DNA from: Cephalotrichum gorgonifer
Taxonomy: Eukaryota; Ascomycota; Sordariomycetes; Microascales; Microascaceae
NCBI GenBank assembly: GCA_900312665.1
Contig: ONZQ02000003.1
Location: 950,648 to 1,014,647, forward strand
Length of the DNA: 64,000 nt
Direction: 5' to 3'
Shown here piece by piece: positions 34,053 to 44,718 of this stretch. Within the stretch, counting starts at the first letter, position 1. Each line of letters starts with the position of its first letter. A program made the translations under genes and the position numbers. The notes beneath the pieces are model-generated. The model was not told the DNA's origin and made no database searches. It saw only the letters and a program-made list of their open reading frames with translations.

Positions 34053-35221
34053 CATATAAAATAAACCCCTATTTTTATAACGACCTTGATGTGATTGAGT
34101 TTGTCTTGTGGAATGATAGTGAGTCGGCTCCATAAGTAGTAGTGTGGAAAGACCATTCTGAGTGCAACACCGCGGCCAAGATGATTAGACACTGGCTGGC
34201 AGAGACACCATCTCAAGTCGGCACGGTCAGGGCAGTCGTCAACGGCAACATTTGCATCTTCTCAGGCGATGGTGGATCTTGAGATGTGGGCGATTGGCTA
34301 ACTCATATCTCTAGGCGTCTAATATCAAGATCTGTTTGTGAATCTGTGATGAGCAGGTTTGCCAGGGAGCTGCAGGTGCATTTCCACCCATACTGTGAGA
34401 GATGACGCGCAGGTCCTCCCCTTGGCGCTGGATTGGGAAAGGTTGGACCGAAAGGTGCACTCTTGGTCCGGTATCTCTACCTGTAAGGGTCCACACTACC
34501 AACAGGAACACTAAGGTCGTGTAGTTAGTTACCCATACAGTCCCTTGACCCTCCCAGCGGGCGGAGGACGGACCATGTCGATGGAGCAGCCCTTGTCCTC
34601 TAACACTGTTCGCGGGATCTGTCAAGAGGGAGAGCGTCATGGGATATGACTACTACAGGTAATATCACCACCTAAATTTCCGCTTTCGTAGCTGCATCAT
34701 CTACAACTGACCTACACCACATCCATGGCTAGGTACATGTAGTGCCCACTCGATGCCCGAAAGGTTCTATCCAACTGTGTCGACAGTGGCCACTTGATGT
34801 CCCCAACCGAACATGTTTACTGAGTCAGCAGCGGCAATCGGGTATACATGAAAGCCGACGAATAACCTAGGAATGTTTGAAGTACGGTTGTTCCCTCGGC
34901 ACCTCTAGAAGGGAAGGGGTTCACGGCGGGGGCAGAGACCACTAGTCGGGGGCCGCGCCTGAAATACCGTGCTGGCCAATGAAAATTGGGGTGTCCGTCC
35001 ACTTCCCGGCCCCACCGTGTCCGACGTCGGTCGGTGGACAGACACGTCGATGGTCATTGGCTGATCAGCAGCTCGCGTGGGGGGGTGACACCGTAGTGGG
35101 CCTCCAACTATAAGCTCTCCCCAAACCTTGAAGTGACTCCGGCATGGTGCAGCCAATCAAAGTGCTCCCATCCGTCCATGTTCCCACTAATGTTGAACAG
35201 AGTGACGAGAAGGGATATATC

Positions 35222-35229
35222 TATATAAA
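35222..35229 (+). promoter_or_regulatory. TATA-like element of the chromate-transporter gene
   Basis: TATATAAA lies 92 bp before the start codon at 35314. Two out-of-frame ATGs (35240 and 35252, the second in a CACCATGG context) sit between it and the main start, so the transcription start must probably lie beyond 35252 for efficient translation. Confidence 0.45.
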
Positions 35230-35313
35230 CGACCAAGCAATGTTGCTCACCATGGCGGGCGCGACGTCTCAGTCAAAGGTGCGGAAACGCAGTTGTCACC
35301 GTCTTCCTTCACC

Positions 35314-37017
35314 ATGGCAGCTGATCCTACAACACCCGCGAACGACAAAAAAGGGGACGAGGAGTCCCAGAACAACCACTCTCCGGCCGAGAGCAGTGCC
35401 ATAGTCTCCGACACCACCGCTCACGATGACGACCCGGGATTAAGCAACAACTCCAGCGTCCCAAAGCTATCATACCTTAAACTCTTCTGGTTTTTCTTCT
35501 ACAACTTTGGTCTCTTCGCCTGGGGCGGCCCTGTTGCGCAGATCGCCCTGATCAAGGAGAAGCTCGTGATCCAGGACAAATGGATCACTCTCCCACGCTT
35601 CCAACGCGTCTTTGCCGTCTACCAGATCCTCCCCGGGCCCGAGGCCGCCGAGCTGTGTATGTTCTTTGGCTGCCTGTCCGCGGGGAGAATAGGCGGAGTC
35701 ATCGCCGGGGTAGCGTTCATCTTGCCGGGGTTCGTCTTGATGCTCCTCGCCAGCTATCTATATTCACTGGCCGGCTTTGAGAACAAATACTTCAATGCCT
35801 CTTTCAGGGCTTTGCAGCCCATCGTAGCAGCCATGGTAAGAATTCCACCTCCCAATACCTGAATATACTACACGTCTTGGTGCTCTGATTCTGACGCGGA
35901 ACTCTAGATCTTGAGAGCAACTCACAAGATAGCCGACCACTCTGTAAGGAAACAGAGCACAAATGCTATTGACCCGTTCCTCGTGATTGCAGCCATCTGT
36001 ACGGCAATCAACGGTGCCCTTCGCATAAACATGTATGTTGTCCCTCTCCTCCAAGCCGGGTGAGAGTAGACTACAGATCCCCCAGCCCACTTGCTCCAAC
36101 TCCGTTCTGGCGTATTTGGCAAGCTAACTAACTGATTTGATTGATCCCCACAGCTTCATGTCCCTCGGTCTCTACGGTATAATCTACACCTTCATCGCCC
36201 GGCGCCTCTGGATCCCCGCGGCTGCGCTCTTCGTTCTGCAATACGTCGGTTACGCACTCTATGTCGTTTTCCGCGGCGTGCCATCGCCCGTGTCGTTGGC
36301 CCTGGGCATCGCCCAGACACCCTCGCTGATTAATCTCTTCGTGCTGGGCCTGGTAGCCGGCATGCTCTCGTTTGGCGGTGCGTACACGGCCATCCCGTTC
36401 GTGCAGGTCGAGGCGGTCCTGATGGGGGCGTGGCTCCCTCAGAGCGTGTTCATCGACGCGATTGCTATCGGGAATGTCTTGCCAGCACCGCTGGTTATTT
36501 TCGCGACCTTTGTGGGATTCCAGGGTGCGTATTTGGACGGGTCGATTGGCAATGCGTTTGCAGGGGCGGCTATTATTACGCTGGGGATGCTTTTCCCCTG
36601 TTTCCTGTTTACCATTGCGGGCCATGAGCTGTTGGAGAAGTTAGTTCGGAATAAGGTTAGTAGGCCTCTAAACGTGCCATCTTCGTCGCCATCCCTTTTT
36701 TTGTTGTTATGAGTTGCTAATGATTACCGTCCGGAAAACAGTTTCTCGCTAGCTTCTTCGACGGCCTTTGCGCCTCGGTAATAGGCGTCATAGCAATCAT
36801 CGCGATGCAGATTCTGAAGGCCAGTGTCGAAGGCCCTCTGGACAGGGCGAAGGGCAAGCCCGTTGGGGAGCTGATTGGCACAACCGCTCAGGTTGGCCCA
36901 GCGGCAGTTCTGTACATGCTTTCCCTGACGGTTCTCTATAAGTTCACCACCAAGTACACTCCGCTCTTGTTGGTTATCACGGGTGCGGTTGCGGGGCAGT
37001 TTCTATTTGTAGACTAG
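35314..37017 (+). CDS. Chromate ion transporter (CHR) family membrane protein
   Basis: Encodes 474 residues in four exons: 35314-35835, 35908-36032, 36154-36655 and 36742-37017. This is the long two-domain CHR form. Domain 1 has FGLFAWGGPVAQIALIKEKLV and YQILPGPEAAELCMFFG. Domain 2 has GMLSFGGAYTAIPFVQVEAV and FVGFQGAYLDG. About ten hydrophobic helices are visible after a hydrophilic, acidic N terminus of about 50 residues. Bacterial members export chromate; the fungal substrate is uncertain and may be another oxyanion. The ATG has a CACCATGG context. The gene converges on the phosphorylase-like gene with only 98 bp between stops. Confidence 0.92.
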
Positions 37018-37115
37018 TTGATTGATACGGCTTCGATATCACTCATGTGAACGTTCGATGTGTCAAGCGAGGCGTAGTCGTTCTAACTAATCATATTCTA
37101 CTTGTATAATCTAGA

Positions 37116-38249
37116 CTATCGAGCGGTGTCCCATGAAGAGGCAAAATCAGAGATGATGTTTTCGATCTTGCGATACTGGCCGCTTCTGCTCGCGGTGACG
37201 TCCACGCAGTCCTCGTTGGAGAGGTCGCCTTTGTACTTGGCCGCTAAATTGTCCGAGACAATGTGGAGATATCCAAACTGGACGCTCACGTCTTTCGCTG
37301 CCGCTGCCATGTGTCCCGTGTCGCAGTCAACCCAGGTAGCCGATTCGCTCCGCTGCTGAAGCCATTCTTTCCGCTGCTGAAGCCATTCTTTGGTCTCGCA
37401 TAGAGGTGATGCCACAGTTAAAAGCTCTCCCGAGGCGACAACGCCTTTGTATCCCCTTATCACGTCCTCCAGTGGGTTCTTCCATAGTATGGGGCGATCC
37501 TCGGGGCGTAAAAGAACCTCGCTTCCCGTAGCGATCCACTCGTTAGGAGCGTATTCCCCCGTCAAGGCTCCTACCTTGCCCACGTAGAGAGCACATTGAA
37601 CATCGGACATCTGTTTCAGCGCATGAATGATTGCGCCCGCAGCCTCTCCCCACAGTCCCTCTTTGCAGCCTAAGAGAGTAATTGTCTTTCCGGTAGGCGA
37701 GGGGTATTTCTCCCAGGCGAACAGGTCCTCCTCTGGAATATCTCGACCCTTCCACCAGGAACCAGGCGGGAGCCCAGGGAGGCAGTGGACTTCACCCACG
37801 ATGACGATATCGACTGGCCCTAGCTGTGGTAGATTCGATCGCCGAAAAGTTTCAAGGGGCTCCGACGGTGGCGGCGGAATGGCTCGGAGGATGCACCCGC
37901 TCTTGCCGCTCAGGAAGAGATAGAAGTCAAGAACAGTCTTATAATGCTCGACGAAGCTCTGGGAAGGGAAGCAATGTAGTTCGATAGTGTCATCGTTTAG
38001 ACACGTTGCTGTTGGGCGCTGGAAATTGAAGGCCCGGCCCGGCCTCTCCGTTTCCCAGAGGGATTTCGCTGCTGGTGGACCTCTCCGGAGGGATCCAGTG
38101 ACCAGTATTTCCCGCCATTCCTTCCTCTGGATATCTTGGTGTACTCTTTGGAAGATGTAATCATGTAAGGCCTCGCCCATTGCGAGTGACTTCGGCCTGA
38201 GAAGCGACTGATCAACGGCGCCCATGGTCGCTTTCAGGGGTTGAAGCAT
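37116..38249 (-). CDS. Nucleoside-phosphorylase-like protein of unknown role
   Basis: Single exon, 377 residues. Three segments suggest the PNP/MTAN fold: VDIVIVGEVHCLPG, VQCALYVGKVGALTGEYAPNEWIATGSEVLL, and VDCDTGHMAAAAKDVSVQFGYLHIVSDNLA, where the last two match the substrate-loop and base-binding regions of that family. The usual catalytic acid pattern (D/E-M-E) is altered to CDTGHMAA, so activity is uncertain. Residues about 286-299 carry an exact in-frame doubling, KEWLQQR KEWLQQR. Two start codons are possible: ATG 38249 and ATG 38225, the latter in a better context (ACCATGG). It is divergent from the CorA-like gene. I cannot name a pathway. Confidence 0.7.
   Translation of the reverse strand: MLQPLKATMGAVDQSLLRPKSLAMGEALHDYIFQRVHQDIQRKEWREILVTGSLRRGPPAAKSLWETERPGRAFNFQRPTATCLNDDTIELHCFPSQSFVEHYKTVLDFYLFLSGKSGCILRAIPPPPSEPLETFRRSNLPQLGPVDIVIVGEVHCLPGLPPGSWWKGRDIPEEDLFAWEKYPSPTGKTITLLGCKEGLWGEAAGAIIHALKQMSDVQCALYVGKVGALTGEYAPNEWIATGSEVLLRPEDRPILWKNPLEDVIRGYKGVVASGELLTVASPLCETKEWLQQRKEWLQQRSESATWVDCDTGHMAAAAKDVSVQFGYLHIVSDNLAAKYKGDLSNEDCVDVTASRSGQYRKIENIISDFASSWDTAR
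37350..37391. repeat. Exact 21-bp tandem duplication inside a coding exon
   Basis: Two identical 21-bp copies, 37350-37370 and 37371-37391, keep the frame and double the heptapeptide KEWLQQR. Perfect identity suggests a recent event. Confidence 0.93.
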
Positions 38250-38758
38250 GCGTCGTACTCTTTGGCATGGAAAGGTTACCGTGTGGTTCTCAGACTCTCC
38301 CTTCCGCCGTGAGTAGTATTATGTATCTGCACCAGCTCACCATCTTGATGCAGCTGCGCCCCACCCACCTTCCTCTTGCTGACTGGAACAGACCGTCCTC
38401 GTTTTCTTCTCAGCATCAAACCTCCAGTCCCATATGTCTTCATGAGCAGGCTCCTCTCTGTGGCTGCAGATTATGCATGGGATTATGCCCAATGAATCCA
38501 CTGGCTCGACCACCCCAAGGCGCTGGACTTGACAAATGCGGAGATGTGGTTGTCGCTCAGTAGTCGATGAGTTGTTCTACGTTGAAAATGGAAAAAGGCT
38601 GTCCACGGCCTGTCAGCTATAAAGCCTAGCCAGGGTCCAGGCTTTGGAATATGTCCTCCCTCAATCTCCTTTGATTTATCTTTTTTGGTAATCTTGCGAG
38701 CTTGTGTATTGGCCGATTTGACTCGGTCTTTGCGGCTGCCAGCTTCCCCAAAGTACGA
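38250..38758. other. Divergent intergenic region
   Basis: 509 bp between the phosphorylase-like and CorA-like genes, presumably both promoters. Nothing else recognised. Confidence 0.5.
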
Positions 38759-41402
38759 ATGACTTCTCGCTTTGCCGACCAAGCCGTTCACGACATGGTA
38801 GAGTGTCCAAATAACGAACAGCCTTCGGCCTCCACAGAGAGCCCGGACCATGGCGAAGATTCCTCAGCCACATACGTACAGAGTAGCCAAGACGCCTCAT
38901 GTGAACCCGACCCGATCAATTCCTCCGAGAACGAGACTCCTCGACCTCCGAGCCTTGGCTCCAAAGCTGCGGAATTCTTCTATCTTCGAAGAAAACCCCG
39001 GTATGCGATGAACCGCTTCTAATTCCTCAGGCATTATAGAAAATTACAAGGCTTAAGACGTTGTGACCAAGCTAATAAGATTTCCTCGAATTCTTAGTAC
39101 CACAGGGTTACATGTCGAGTCCGGGTGGATGACGAAGGAACAGCTTTTAAGTCTTAATGTATTCACATCATTCGATTCAGTATCTCTTCTTCTCTAACAA
39201 CTGGGCAGCTCGTCAAATCCTCTGAGCAAATCGTCATGTGAGTATCGAATCCCTCCGCTGTGATGGAGTTATACTGAAGGGTTTGAGGCAGTTTCCTTCC
39301 TCGAATCACCAGCCTTCTCGACCCCAAGGGCCAGTTCTCCAAAGGATTCTGTGATCGATTGGCTGCCAAGTTCCACATCGACAAGTTCTTCCTATCAGAA
39401 ACCGGCTACAAGGCCAATGGATTTTTCCTCGACCACCACAGGAGCAAAAGCGGTACGATTAAAGGAGCTTGTTCTTACGTACACACTACGTTGTATCCTG
39501 ACTGCTTGATATAGCATATGGCTGCCGCTTCCTCGTAAAAGAACTCCAGCCAATCGAAGGTCATGGCGACTTTGAGCAGAAGAGGGTATGGCTCCGTGAC
39601 AAACTTCAAATTGACACATCTCAAAAAGACCAGGGACGAATTTTGTCAGTCTCGGACGAACCTGTTCAATCCCTCGTTCGGACTTTCATTCTCGATTGCA
39701 GCAGAAAGTGGCCAGCCCTGCAGATGCAGCTCTTGACGGAACTACCACAACGTTCTTCTCCTCGGGCGCTACACAGTACTTTGCTGGCTTGGCTGGATAA
39801 TAATGAGTGCAGATTCGGCGGGCTCCAGGACTCGGGGAAACTATACAAGAGAATCGACGAGATACTTCTCCGGAGCTACCATGCGCTGGACTGCATCGGC
39901 GAGAAGGAGCAGGTGGGACCTGTGGAGCCAAGCAGCCTGCATGCGTCCGAAGAACCGGCCACAAGACGTGTGGAGTATTCGAATCAACTCCGACGGGAGC
40001 AGATCAACCCTTCCGTTCAGTCGGTGAAGATAGAGACTCCCATGTCGAGTTCCTCAAATGGAGCGGCTGCTACACCCACAACACAAGCAGCCCCAGAACG
40101 ACAGTCTCAACCGCCAGAACCGAAAGCTAGCAAGAAGAAGCCGCATTGGGTCCCCAACTGGAGACACCCTGGGATAACATCCAAGCAGACAGAGAAAGCC
40201 GCAGCCACAGTTCCGCAACGCAAGTCTAACATGGAGGGTCTGAGCGCATACCATTGGCTTTTCCTGGCCTTTTGGACAGTCTTCCTACCGAGGCCGGGAG
40301 ATGATAGCGAACCGAGTGGCAGCGAAGACACGCATGACCAATGGCCCCATAAGAACAAAACTGAAGTTCTCTTGTGCTTCGATGACGCATCCGGTACGAG
40401 GATGCAGGAGAGTATTCGGATCGCTCTCGACGAAAGAAAGATGCCGGGTTCGGGATACCATCACCCAAGCCTGTTGCTAGACATCGCAAAAGAGATTGTC
40501 CACACATATGACGATTCTCTATGGGGATTCCGTGCCCCCATACGAGACATAGAAAAGGTGAATACTGGACCCCTGGATTTCCCTTACTTGCCCATGGTTT
40601 TTGCTAACGGGGCACATCAGCGCCGATCGAAGAACAGGGGAGCGACAGACAAGACAGACACGCCGGGAAAGGAAGAAGAACATGAGAGAGCGAAACGTTT
40701 GGACACGTACTTCAACATGCATGAACTATCACGTCATCTTATCCATTCTCAGGAGACGCTGAATGCAGCGGAGACTACCCTGGGATCCATCTTGAACAGC
40801 AAACAGTGGGGGAAAACCGCTGCTACCGAAGTCTTCCAGTTCTGCCACACATTCGTGACCAACTTGAAGCTTCGAGCTGGGGCCTTCGTGGCTAGGTTGG
40901 ACAACGAGATTGGCCTGGTAAATATTCTTCTTGCTCATTCATGCCCGCCGCTGTCTAGCGGGGTTAGTTGCAAACTGACAGCATTTCTTGTTCCAGGAGC
41001 TCCACATTAACAACTTGAATCAACTGGAAAAGGTCGAGGAGCTGCTCCAAGAGAACCGTAGAGACGGAAAGGACGTGACCAAGTTCGTGGGATACGCATC
41101 GATTCTGTTCCTACCTGGAACCTTCATTTCGGTGAGCAGATGATGACTGACGGCCATCTAACAAGGGGCGAGAAAGGGGCATTTTATTGACAATGATATA
41201 GGGATTTTTCAGCATGTCGTTCTTCGATTTCGAGGACTCCTCATGGCCTTATGCTCGTCAGTGCTGGATATGGTTTGTTACCGCCGTTCCGATCACCTTC
41301 TTGGGCCTGGTGTGTCTTTGGTGGAGCCGGACCAAGAACAGTAAAGAGGGTATGATCTGGGCAATAATCAAGAGAATTTCCCCTCCAGGCGAGAAATCTT
41401 GA
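38759..41402 (+). CDS. CorA-like Mg2+-transporter-family membrane protein (fungal type)
   Basis: Seven-exon model for 736 residues: 38759-39000, 39098-39158, 39209-39237, 39313-39452, 39515-40917, 40997-41131 and 41202-41402. Most of the protein is cytosolic and hydrophilic (about residues 1-640). The C terminus has the CorA layout: a long helix (INNLNQLEKVEELLQENRRD), then TKFVGYASILFLPGTFIS, then GFFSMSFFDFED, then a second helix WIWFVTAVPITFLGLVCLWW. The pore motif GMN of true CorA is replaced by FSM, as in a large fungal subgroup of unknown transport activity. Exons 5-7 are firm. Exons 1-4 depend on splice logic; exon 2 has an alternative acceptor that leads to a stop. Confidence 0.75.
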
Positions 41403-41612
41403 GCGGAGGTTGTTGTGCTGTTTGGATTCTGGAACGTCGGTTGCTTCTTCACATTCAGAGGTCTTTCTTTTTCTGTAGTGAGATTAGAACCGAACGCCAG
41501 AGAACCGTAGGCCGTTCAATCGAGCGAGAGAGTATGATTCTAGCTTTATGATATAAAATCTGAGCTATCAGAGATGAACTATGCCTTGTATTAGAATAGG
41601 CGCTTTTAACCA

Positions 41613-43085
41613 CTACTGAAACCTTTCCGCCGCCCACGGCTGGAATACCTCCTCTATCCACTTGACCAGCCGTCTCAGCGAAGCTAAAATCTTATACACG
41701 CCGTGGAGGTTCCTCGTATGGCCCAAGGCAAGGTCCGAGGTGACGGTCATGCGCAAGGGGCTTTCGCTATCCTTCCACGCCCACAGAACATACCACTCAT
41801 GGCCGACTATTCGTAAAAGGGGCATAGCCGGGGTGTGGGCGTTAGGTGCAATCTGCGCGATCCTGGAAAACCACGCGTAGGCCCAGATTGCGAGTTGTGG
41901 CGTTCCTGTAGTGTGTGGGGTCTGCGATTTGGTCTCAATAGTCATGGCAATGGGCCGTGTTCGCAAGGGATTGTAAATGGTTTGGTTGATGGACTGGAGG
42001 TGGTGCTCGTCGATGAAATCCATTATAGTCCTCTCCGGCTCAAGAGCAAGACAGAAGTCTACCTTGTGTGATTGTAGTGGCTCACCGGTCTTGAGCATAC
42101 GTGGAACGTACTCGGGAACAATGGTGGCACCGGTTCTAATTCAGAACGGGTTAGATTATCAACAGAGTCAAGAGTGACGGAGAGCAGTGATAGAGGGAGG
42201 GCGGATGGCTACGCTCTCAAAGAGTCGAAGCGGCGCTGAAACATTCTCAGAAGTAGTGGGTGTTGTATGAAAGACTGGCAGATATACGTACATGTTGCGA
42301 GCTCGAACCTTGAGGGTGGAGGCGAGGTCTTTAAACGCTATGTTGAAGAGCGGTGACTGGACTGTGCAGTTCCAGTCCGCGTCGAGTACCTCCTCACATT
42401 GGCACCGGACGGCCTCGTCCACGATTTCCCTCAGTAGGTCCAGTTCTTGTAAGGCGGCCTCGTTGGAAAGATGGTAATCGCGGAGGATTTGATCATCAAG
42501 GACGGGATCGAATTTGGTAGATATATGGGCCTGGGGAAGAGTCCATAGATTAGCGCCGTTTAATACTCTTCCCGTGCATTATGCCCGCAATTGCAGGTCC
42601 CTTCCCTCGCCAGTAGAAGACAGCGATGAGAGAGAACAGCCTGTGCGGCAGACAGGGTTAGGGTATGATAGACATACACAGATGTTGACAGGGATCGTCT
42701 TAGAGCCAGCTGAAGAGATCTTCGAAAGGGAAGAGTACAGGGAATGGGAATCCGGGGGAAGGAGTTCTGGGTTGAGAGGGATCAAGGTGATTCCGGCAAG
42801 TTCCAACAGAGATAGAGCCTCCGCTGTACTTGACGACTGTTTGCTTGCGGCTGTTGCTGTTGTAGATAGTGGTTTTTTTGACGGGGGCGCGTCCCGTGAC
42901 ATGACAAGGTCATCTCCAGACCGTTTCTTCTGCGAACGCGTAACTCGTTGCATGTGAACCTCTTTCTTCTTCGGGGCCATTTCGTTCAATAGAAATTGCT
43001 CATGCCTCTTTGCTTCTTCGACTTCTTGGATCCAACGATTGATGGTATCGCCAGACATTCCTTGCGCGCGAGTAGTTCTAAACAT
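41613..43085 (-). CDS. PD-(D/E)XK nuclease-like domain protein
   Basis: Three exons: first exon 42678-43085 (or from ATG 43058), 42292-42530 and 41613-42135, giving 389 or 380 residues. The N terminus TINRWIQEVEEAKRHEQFLL is followed by a basic, Ser-rich linker (RSQKKRSGDDL, PPSKKPLS). The nuclease-like core comes from exons 2-3. Candidate catalytic residues, counted from ATG 43058, are Asp233 (KVDFCLAL) and Glu274/Lys276 (IAMTIETKSQT). Such proteins are a widespread, expanded family in filamentous fungi with unknown biology. The shorter start gives MSGDTINRW, close to the family pattern. A broken copy lies at 44085-44718. It converges on the CorA-like gene. Confidence 0.82.
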
Positions 43086-43144
43086 GGAAGCTGGGACTTG
43101 GATAGGCGGAGCGTAGCACCTTCCAACTCTTGTAGAATGTCCGA

Positions 43145-43304
43145 TGCTGTCAAAATTCAAAATTCACCTGTAATACACATTCACACTATGCTAGGGGAAG
43201 TGGGGCAATGGGTGGCACCTTCCCGTGCTGTCAAAATTCGCCCCTAATACGCATTCACACTGCATTGAATGCTAGGGAAAGTGGGGCGAATAGGGGCACC
43301 TTCC
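43145..43304. repeat. Imperfect tandem repeat, two copies of about 80 bp
   Basis: Copies 43145-43223 and 43226-43304 both start TGCTGTCAAAATTC and end GCACCTTCC. They share the words TAATACRCATTCACACT and AGTGGGGC and differ by small indels. A further GCACCTTCCAACT occurs just left at about 43116. They lie 60-220 bp upstream of the nuclease-like start codon, so they are probably in its promoter. Confidence 0.85.
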
Positions 43305-43581
43305 AACTTTGCTCGAGTACAGTACCGCATGCTCACTACGTACTAGTAGACTTGGCGGTGCTACTGTGGGTGATGAATAGGTACTCAGGCTGTCATAGTT
43401 AAAAAGAAACAAATATTGACGCTTTTTTCTCAGCTATATTATAAGCTACTTTAGAAGCAAATGAAGAATATTAGGACCACCACCCATTGAACGCCGGATT
43501 TTTGTTGGTATAAGGAGACATCGGTACTTGACGCTCGGCTCGCCGTTTTGGGAATTTCATCAAGCTGTAGGCCATGCCTAC

Positions 43582-44058
43582 TATTAACCCGTATTTGCGA
43601 ATTCCCAACCCTGGTTCCATTCGCGCCGAGCCATTCCTGACCAGGACTCTACACGTCCTGTATTATGTGTGTTTGTTTGTTAGCATTCCAATGTCAAGAG
43701 ATGATTAACCCGCACCAACTTTCCAACCAATACCACACACGTGTATGTGACGGCCAGGATTGCGGCCCGGTGGTCTCCTGTTCCGGGATCAATGCGCTTC
43801 TTGGTCAAGCAAACACTGGCGTCTAGATGTAGAGGCCTGGGCATGTCGTTAAGGATGAATCGAGTCTGGCTCGGTGACCTGATGGCGTTGTAAAAGACGT
43901 CTTTCCGACCCTTTCCTACGTCATCTACGTCTACATCCTAGCTACGATAATCCGTCCTAAGCCCGAGTCCACCGCGATGGAGAAGAGAGAGTCAAAGCAG
44001 GCCGATCCAACTGGCTGCAATGTCCATCTAGACCACGATATGAAAAGTAGTAAGCTGG
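43582..44058 (+). pseudogene. Truncated copy of the fructosamine-kinase 5' region (promoter plus exon 1)
   Basis: About 477 bp align by eye, at roughly 75-80% identity, with 47830-48288, the upstream region and first exon of the fructosamine-kinase gene. Shared blocks include ACCCGTATTTGC, GTGTGTTTG, ACCAATACCACACAC, GTATGTGACG, CCAGGATTGCGGCC and TTCTTGGTCAAGCAAAC. The exon 1 copy starts ATG 43977, reads MEKRESKQADPTGCNVHLDH and ends at the same GTAAG donor. Right after that it breaks into nuclease-copy sequence, so no kinase body follows. Not expected to encode a working protein. Confidence 0.8.
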
Positions 44059-44084
44059 TCCCTCTTCCAAGGGGTAAGACCAGG

Positions 44085-44718
44085 ATGTAGGCGTTAGATG
44101 TAAACTGTGCGATTCTAGCGAACTACGCGTACATCCAAGTGATGGTAATCGCAGAGGATTTGATGTTCATGGACGGGATGTAATATGGTACAGATAGGGG
44201 CCTGGAAGAGGATTCCATAGAGTATTAGTACCGTATAATACTTTTCCCATGGATTATGCCCACCTTGCCGGTCCCTTCTCTCGCCGGTAGAAGACATCCA
44301 GGAGAGAAAACAGCTTGTGCCACAGACAGAGTTAGGGTATGATGGACATATGCGGACGTTGACGGGGATCGTCTTAGAGCCGCCCGAAGAGAAGTCCGAC
44401 AGGGAAGAGTACAGGGGATGGGAATCCGGGGGAAGGAGTTCTGGGCTGTAAGAGATCAGGGTGATTCCGGCAAGTTCCAGCGGAGATGGACCCTCTGCTG
44501 TGCTTGAGACGGCTGTTTGCTTGCGGCTGCTGCTGTTGTACTCGAGATGGTAGTTTCTTTGACGGGGGTGCGTTCTTTGACATTGAACGGTCGTCTCCAG
44601 AGCGCTTCTTCCGCAAACGGGTAACTCGTTGCGTGTAAACCGCCTCTTTCTTCTTCCGGGGCCATTTCGTTCAATAGAAACTGCTGGTGTGTCTTCACTT
44701 CTTCCAACTTATTGGGTC
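44085..44718 (-). pseudogene. Broken copy of the PD-(D/E)XK nuclease-like gene
   Basis: Clearly homologous to 41613-43058 on the same strand: long near-identical stretches include GGGAATCCGGGGGAAGGAGTTCTGGG-type blocks and translated pieces QFLLNEMAPEEE, KKRSGDDRSMSKNAPPSKK and TTAAAASKQ. The reading frame shifts at least twice (after GLHAT and after PPSKK). About 575 bp matching 41890-42467, which covers most of the catalytic core, are missing at a junction near 44134. The left end abuts the fructosamine-kinase fragment. Changes do not show the strong C-to-T bias expected of RIP. Confidence 0.85.

Larger units (their letters stand above)
33716..35313. other. Intergenic between divergent bZIP and chromate-transporter genes
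   Basis: 1.6 kb. Includes an A/T-rich island at 34010-34085 with an AT microsatellite. The right end carries a TATA-like element. No supported exon. Confidence 0.45.

Noticed and set aside
43582..44718. RIP (repeat-induced point mutation) as the cause of pseudogene decay
   Set aside because: Differences between copies are mixed transitions and indels without a strong C-to-T or G-to-A excess by eye. A proper RIP index was not computed.
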